Below, one piece after another: positions 58,887-64,000 of a stretch of 64,000 nt of DNA; the first letter of the stretch is position 1; the number at the start of each line of letters is the position of its first letter. The translations under genes and the position numbers were made by a program. This DNA comes from Syncephalis fuscata (Eukaryota; Zoopagomycota; Zoopagomycetes; Zoopagales; Piptocephalidaceae): the NCBI GenBank assembly GCA_025786725.1, contig JAHLTZ010000014.1:124001-188000 (forward strand). Direction: 5' to 3'. The notes under the pieces were generated by a model. It was not told the DNA's origin and ran no database searches. It saw only the letters and a program-made list of their open reading frames with translations.

Positions 58887-60298
58887 ATGAGTTATACCGG
58901 CACAGTCTATACAGTCAAGTGTAAGCATCTATACTATGTATACTGAACACTACTAACCTATAACATATGTACAGGCAATTGTGCGGGCGATATACGTCGT
59001 ATGGTATTTGCTGCTCTGCCTACACTTAACGAGTAAGTTGAAACACCACCCAATAGACTACGTGCACTTTAGTAACAGGTATTTATAGTGTAAGAGCCGC
59101 GGTCAATCGTTTGTTTGCCGCCCAGCTATCTGCCCAACCCGACTATCATATTCTCAAATATCTAGATGAAGGTAAGCAAGACACGTATAATATAAGCAAA
59201 CCTGTTTATCGTGCAACCTAGATGGCGATTTGGTAACATTGACAGATGACACCGACATCCACACAGTCTATCTTACAAATAAAACATTGAAGGTCATGGT
59301 CTATGGTAAGTAACTAGTGGACTTCATTGATGTTACCGTCGATCTTACTTGTTATATGTAGATCGTGAACGGTTCCCTCCTCCATTGAATGTAGCATTCC
59401 ATGGACCGGATATGAAGCATGAATTGACCGAGTTACGTCAACGATTGGATGCATTATTAGTTGCTTTGCCCAACCATAACTATACAAGTAGGCTACTGAC
59501 CATTTATAATAGACAACGCTAACTGTTGTCATTAGGCAATACAAACACTACTGGCTACACCAATACAGCGAATCCACCTGCTTATCCACCTCGACCATCC
59601 AATAGTAATGGCCCGAATATGACAAGTAGTCCTATTCCACCTACTTCTCCTATTGGTGCCACACATCCCACACCTGGTACAAGTGGCAATACAGCCAATG
59701 CAGTATCTCCGGCCAATAACAATAACCAGTCCTATGACACTGCTTCATCTACGTATCCACCACCTGGTGCATCTGTCTATCCACCACCTCAACAGCAGCC
59801 ACCTTCAAATACATCAGCATCTGGCAATAATACAGCTGCCAATGCTCCTTATCCACCTAACAATGCGGGCAGTGCTTATCCACCACCTGCAGGCACGGCA
59901 ACTACATCAGCATCTAGCAACAATGCAGCTCCTAATGCTCCTTATCCACCGACTAACACCAGTGGTGTATATCCACCACCTACAGGTGCAGCTGGCACTA
60001 CAGCTGGCACTCAGCTGGATCGGGTGCCTATCCACCTATGAACAACGGATCGGTCTATCCACCACCTAAAGCCACTGGTTCGCCTAGTTATCCTCCACCA
60101 CCACCTATTGGTCAAACACCTTCAGGTAATGCTGGCAATAACAACAATGCTATGTCAAGCAATTATGCCGCACCTAGTTTGCCAAATGGTTATGCGCCTC
60201 CACCTGGTGGTGCGTATCCACCGCCACCACCACCTAATGGTTCAGGACAGAATAATAAGCCACCATCTGCCTATCCACCTACGCCAGCCTATTATTAA
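58887..60298 (+). CDS. TFG-like PB1-domain protein, one frame break
   Basis: N-terminal PB1 domain: MSYTGTVYTVKCN (conserved Lys), GDIRRMVFAALPTLNE, AAVNRLFAAQLSAQPDYHILKYLDEDGDLVTLTDDTDIHTVY (OPCA-type acidic motif) and LKVMVY. A short coiled-coil segment follows (PDMKHELTELRQRLDALLVALP), then a long Pro/Tyr/Ser/Asn-rich tail with repeated YPPP units. PB1 + coiled coil + P/Q-rich tail is the layout of TFG, which organises COPII vesicles at ER exit sites. Five exons. One base is missing near 60020, after which AYPPMNNGSVYPPP continues to the stop at 60298. The PYPPxN/YPPP units would support phase separation, as in TFG; this is inference. Confidence 0.83.
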
Positions 60299-60456
60299 GC
60301 ATACAATTTATGAAAGCTATTATATTTGTTTACTCCAATAGAACATATAAATAAATAACTAAAATCCATATTTACATTAGTCTGTGTTAATATTAGTTGC
60401 ATAATTATCAAGTTTATTATTGCTTAAAGGCAAGCATAACTAGTTGTAAAAAATAA

Positions 60457-61281
60457 TTATCCATAACAGCGAATGGCATCTTTACAACCTTTGGTTGAGC
60501 ATTGTCCACCCTAATAATATTAATATTAATAATATTATGCGTGTTATTAATTGGCTAATTAGCAATCACGTCATTTAATCAAGTGATGTGCTCACCTTTT
60601 CCAAATACCGCTGATGGTAATCTTCAGCAGACCAGAATTTAGAGGCCGGTACAATTTCAGTGACAATTGGTGTATTGAGTCGGATTTGTTCTTGATCTCG
60701 GCTAGCAATAGCCGCATCGCGTTGTTCATCCGAGTGGTAAAAGATGGCTGAACGATATTGAGTGCCAATATCATTTCCCTAAATGGATTAAATTGATTAT
60801 TAATATATATTAGTACTATTATGTATGACATTATCATATTAAGATATTAGGCATTACTTACTTGACGATCCTTGGTCGTTGGATTATGCTTGGCCCAAAA
60901 GGCGGCAAGTAGCTTATCATAGCTAATGACCAATGGATCAAACTTTAGTTCAACTGCTTCAGCATGACCAGTATCTCCATTACTAGTAAGCATTTAGTAT
61001 ATATAACTTTACTAGGCAATATAGACTTACCAAACCTCATTGTAGGTTGGATTGTCTTTCTGGCCGCCTGTATAACCGACTGCTGTCGATACAACACCTT
61101 CTAGCCGCTGAAAAGCAAGCTCGACACTCCAGAAACAACCGGCAGCAAAGGTAGCCTTCTCAGTCATAGTAGTAATAAACCGTTGACAAGACAAGTAGTA
61201 GCGATACTGGTGAAGAAGGTGATGACGGTTAGTCGTCGAACGTTGAGATAAGTAGCGTAGTGAAGAGTGTATACCAAACAT
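60457..61281 (-). CDS. msrA: Peptide methionine sulfoxide reductase A
   Basis: Reduces methionine-S-sulfoxide in proteins. The catalytic motif is [20 protein letters not shown], followed by [18 protein letters not shown]. Exon 2 has [40 protein letters not shown], exon 3 [21 protein letters not shown] and [12 protein letters not shown], and exon 4 [17 protein letters not shown] with the resolving cysteines. The first 38 residues before METs of the core ([26 protein letters not shown]...) are basic and look like a mitochondrial presequence. An internal Met at residue 39 could give a cytosolic form. Four exons, no frame break. Stop TAA at 60457-60459. Confidence 0.93.
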
Positions 61282-61478
61282 AAGTAGCTGTAAAGTTATG
61301 ATGAGACTTTTATCGAGTGACGTTGCTCATGGAGATTAGTAATGAGTGTCACACGGTTATAAACTGATAGTTTATAGCAATAACAGTTTTAACGAACCAT
61401 GATATGTGACGCGCGTCTTTTCTTTTAGTGGTCAACAGTTAGTTCGCTTTTTTTAAACAAAACAAAAACACTCAACTA

Positions 61479-63823
61479 ATGACGGAACAGATCGAGCACT
61501 TTGACGCCATCTATCTGGGCCATCAGGATACTGAAGCGGCCAATTTCGATTGGCGGCCAGTGGTCTTGGTTGGAAATCACCCACCGGACAAGTATTTACG
61601 ATACGGCGTGAAGATCTACGCAAAACACAATGGCTACGGGCCGCCCGTGGCTATCAGCTACGTATCCAACTAAAAGATGGCACTATTGTAAAATTTGACG
61701 GATTTCAGGAAGACGTAAGTAACTACTATAAGTTAGCTGATTGGCATAGGTTGACTGATTCATTGATCATTCGCTATAGGCATTCGAACGACTAAAAGGC
61801 AGTATTAAGCATAATTATCATTTGCCACTAGAACTTAAAGAACTTTGCCTAAAAGGTTGGAATTGGGGCAAGACTGAATTTAATGGTAAGTTGACTATAA
61901 TGAATTAAAAGCGTCATAGTAACGGTGTTTTATTAAACTATTATGATATTCTAGGCAACTATCTTCAGTTTAATGTGGCCAATCGTCAAACCTTTGAAGT
62001 ACCATTAAGTGAGGTATCCAATTCGAATGTTAGTGGCAAGAGTGAAGTTAGTATTGAACTTGCATTGAATGAAGGTCCAGGCACGTCAAAAGAGAAGCGA
62101 GAACGGGCCCGACGACGTGGTGATCAGTTAATGGAAGTACGGTTTTTTGTACCAGGTATGGTACAGGCCGATGATGGAGAAGGTGACGAAGAGCAAAGTG
62201 CAGCTCAGGTAATTATTACTTTATATATTTATATATATATTGCATTATACTATACTAATATTTGTATTATAATAATAATATAGCTATTCTATGAAACAGT
62301 CAAGACAAAGGCGGAACTTGGTCAAGTGGCGGGTGAATATGTTGTTCGCTTTCATGATGTATTTAGTTTATCACCACGGTAATCAATTAATTATTTCTAT
62401 CTATTTAATAGCTAACTATATGGTTATATAATAATTAGTGCACGATTTGAAGTTGAATTCTTTCCTACTTTTCTACGCATGCGTGGTAAAACTTATGACT
62501 ATAAGATATTGTATGATACAATTACGCGTATGTTCTTGGTACCACGCCCCGATGATATCCACGTTTACTTTGTGGTAAGTAGTTATAAATATATACATAT
62601 ATGTATATATGTATGTATTAGTTAATGAATACTTGTTAATATATATTTATATAGATCGGTATTGATCCACCTATTCGACAGGGTCAAACTAGATATCCAT
62701 TTTTAGTATTCCAATTTTTAAAAGAAGAAGAAATTGATGTTACACTTAATATGGATGAGTAAGTTATTAAATAGAGAGAGAGGAGAGAAAGTACATATTT
62801 AAATGATACTAATGTTATATAATATCTATTTAGACAAGAATTGGCTAAATATGAAGGAAAACTTGAAAGCAGCTATCACAACTTTACTTATGTTATTGTG
62901 AGCACCATATTAAGAGCATTAACAGATAAAAAGATTACTGTACCGGGTAATTCATTTAATAGGTAAATATAATCATATAGACTATAATAACCACTAATTA
63001 ATTAATTAATTAATTAATATAGCCACCATAATCAAAAGGGCGTAAAATGCTCGTTAAAGGCCAATGAAGGTTTTATTTACCCACTTGAAAATTACCTACT
63101 TTTCCTTCCAAAGCCTGTAACATTGATACCATTACGGGATATAACTACTGTTGTATTTTCACGGTAATTGATAGGATACAATTAGTTAGTTAGCTACTAC
63201 GTATTAATATTGGTAATTAGTGTTGGAAGTGCCATAACAAGTTCACGCTTTTTTGATGTCAAAATTAATACACGATCTGGTACAAGTCATCAATTTTCAA
63301 ATTTAAATCGGTAAGTATTTAAATAATACGAATAATATAACTATTATTATACTAATTAAACTAACTGATCATCAAAGTGAGGAATATACCAATTTCTTGG
63401 AATATTTGAATACAAAGGGTGTCAGTGTTCGTAAAGATCAACCTGAAGAAGTAAGCTATTGATTAATAGTTAATCACCAATAGTCAACCATTAATCATTA
63501 ACTAATTTGTTATTAGATCACATCCTATGCAGGTATGGATGGTGCCGATAGTTCATCTGAAGATGAAGGAGCAACACCAAGGAAACGTATACGCGGTGCT
63601 GATGACGACGAGGATGAAGATGAAGAAAGTGGTTAGTATAGTATACACAACACTAACAACATACGCTTAATTATTACTAATACACTATTTAGCCGATGAA
63701 GACTTTGTTATTGAAGATTCAGGCAGTGATGTACCCGAGGAATTTGACGAGGAATATGAAGGAGCCGATAGTTCTGAGAATGAAGGAGCACCAGCATCAG
63801 GAGCAGCGGCCGATTCTGATTAA
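61479..63823 (+). CDS. POB3: FACT complex subunit Pob3 (SSRP1 lacking HMG box), one frame break
   Basis: Histone chaperone subunit of FACT, working with Spt16 in transcription, replication and repair. It begins [14 protein letters not shown]; after one missing base near 61548 it continues [17 protein letters not shown] and [21 protein letters not shown]. Structure-specific and PH-like regions follow: [96 protein letters not shown]. It ends in acidic stretches ([35 protein letters not shown]). There is no HMG box after the acid region; that is the Pob3 form of fungi, unlike animal and plant SSRP1. Ten exons or so, with introns of about 50-60 nt. Confidence 0.93.
62998..63021 (+). repeat. (TTAA)n run in an intron
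   Basis: Five TAAT units just before the acceptor of an intron in POB3. Confidence 0.7.
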
Positions 63824-64000
63824 GACTGAATACTATATCGCGCCCACTCTATCTCTGCATGACTATTAAAATAAATACACATTATCATTTATGTTTAACT
63901 TTAATATATTTTATTACTAGTCATTATAGGGCTGGCTGTAATGAACAGTATAGAACAAATAAAATTAGTCGATATAGGAGGCACGTGGAGATAGTCGAAC
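63824..64000. other. 3' flank of POB3
   Basis: Poly(A)-signal-like AATAAA within attaaaataaataca near 63866; otherwise nothing recognised up to the window edge. Confidence 0.4.

Noticed and set aside
58570-58890. 106-codon reading frame before the TFG-like gene
   Set aside because: Pyrimidine-rich leader; ends by overlapping the PB1 start codon; no domain.
101-63823. Programmed ribosomal frameshifting as cause of the frame breaks
   Set aside because: The sites share no slippery sequence or stop-codon context, and occur several times within one gene (Bem46); indel errors explain them more simply.
1-64000. CRISPR arrays, rRNA and tRNA genes
   Set aside because: Scanning for regular spaced repeats and for TTCGA-type T-arms with matching stems gave no convincing case; the partial gtcgaac at the window end is too short to judge.

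Overview
The window looks like nuclear DNA of an AT-rich, intron-rich, early-diverging fungus (Zoopagomycota or Mucoromycota grade is my best guess). The evidence is: genes with many 40-80 nt GTAAGT...TAG introns; a JmjC/zinc-finger protein of the type found in fungi; a FACT subunit of Pob3 type without HMG box; a Tea1-like kelch/coiled-coil polarity protein; pantothenate synthetase and Bem46. Genes most Dikarya lack are also present: INTS11, FANCL and an AP-4-like mu adaptin. No prokaryotic feature, CRISPR array, rRNA or tRNA was seen. Many coding regions need a single-base correction to read through, and nearly all are one missing base. This points to indel errors in the assembly rather than mass pseudogenisation.

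Layout. 0-4.5 kb: INTS11, ALG14 (minus), panC. 5.8-9.9 kb: a secreted-protein island with a secreted protein of three 40-residue repeats and two tandem signal-peptide kinases (minus). 11.1-13.1 kb: proteasome lid Rpn5 (minus). 15.2-20.1 kb: Tea1-like protein. 20.2-25.0 kb: JmjC protein, a small unknown, AP-1 sigma (minus). 25.2-30.8 kb: AP-4-like mu, Elf1 (minus), XPG/FEN1-family nuclease, Bem46/ABHD13 hydrolase. 31.2-32.5 kb and 49.9-51.2 kb: two inverted copies of a 1.3 kb repeat. Between them lie an LEA2-like membrane protein, a CAP/SCP secreted protein, an SDR, a LisH-WD40 protein, a secreted beta-trefoil protein, a Bro1-domain protein and SHQ1. 52-64 kb: an unknown conserved gene, a SANT protein, FANCL, ROGDI/Rav2, a TFG-like PB1 protein, MsrA and Pob3.

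The housekeeping genes serve RNA processing (INTS11, SHQ1, Elf1), chromatin (Pob3, JmjC, SANT), DNA repair (FANCL, XPG-type nuclease), membrane traffic (AP sigma and mu, TFG, Bro1, Rav2), glycosylation (ALG14) and metabolism. The accessory part is a set of small secreted proteins (repeat protein, kinases, CAP, trefoil), two of them behind clear TATA boxes, in AT-rich gene-poor stretches. Together with the 1.3 kb repeats, this is where new biology is most likely.
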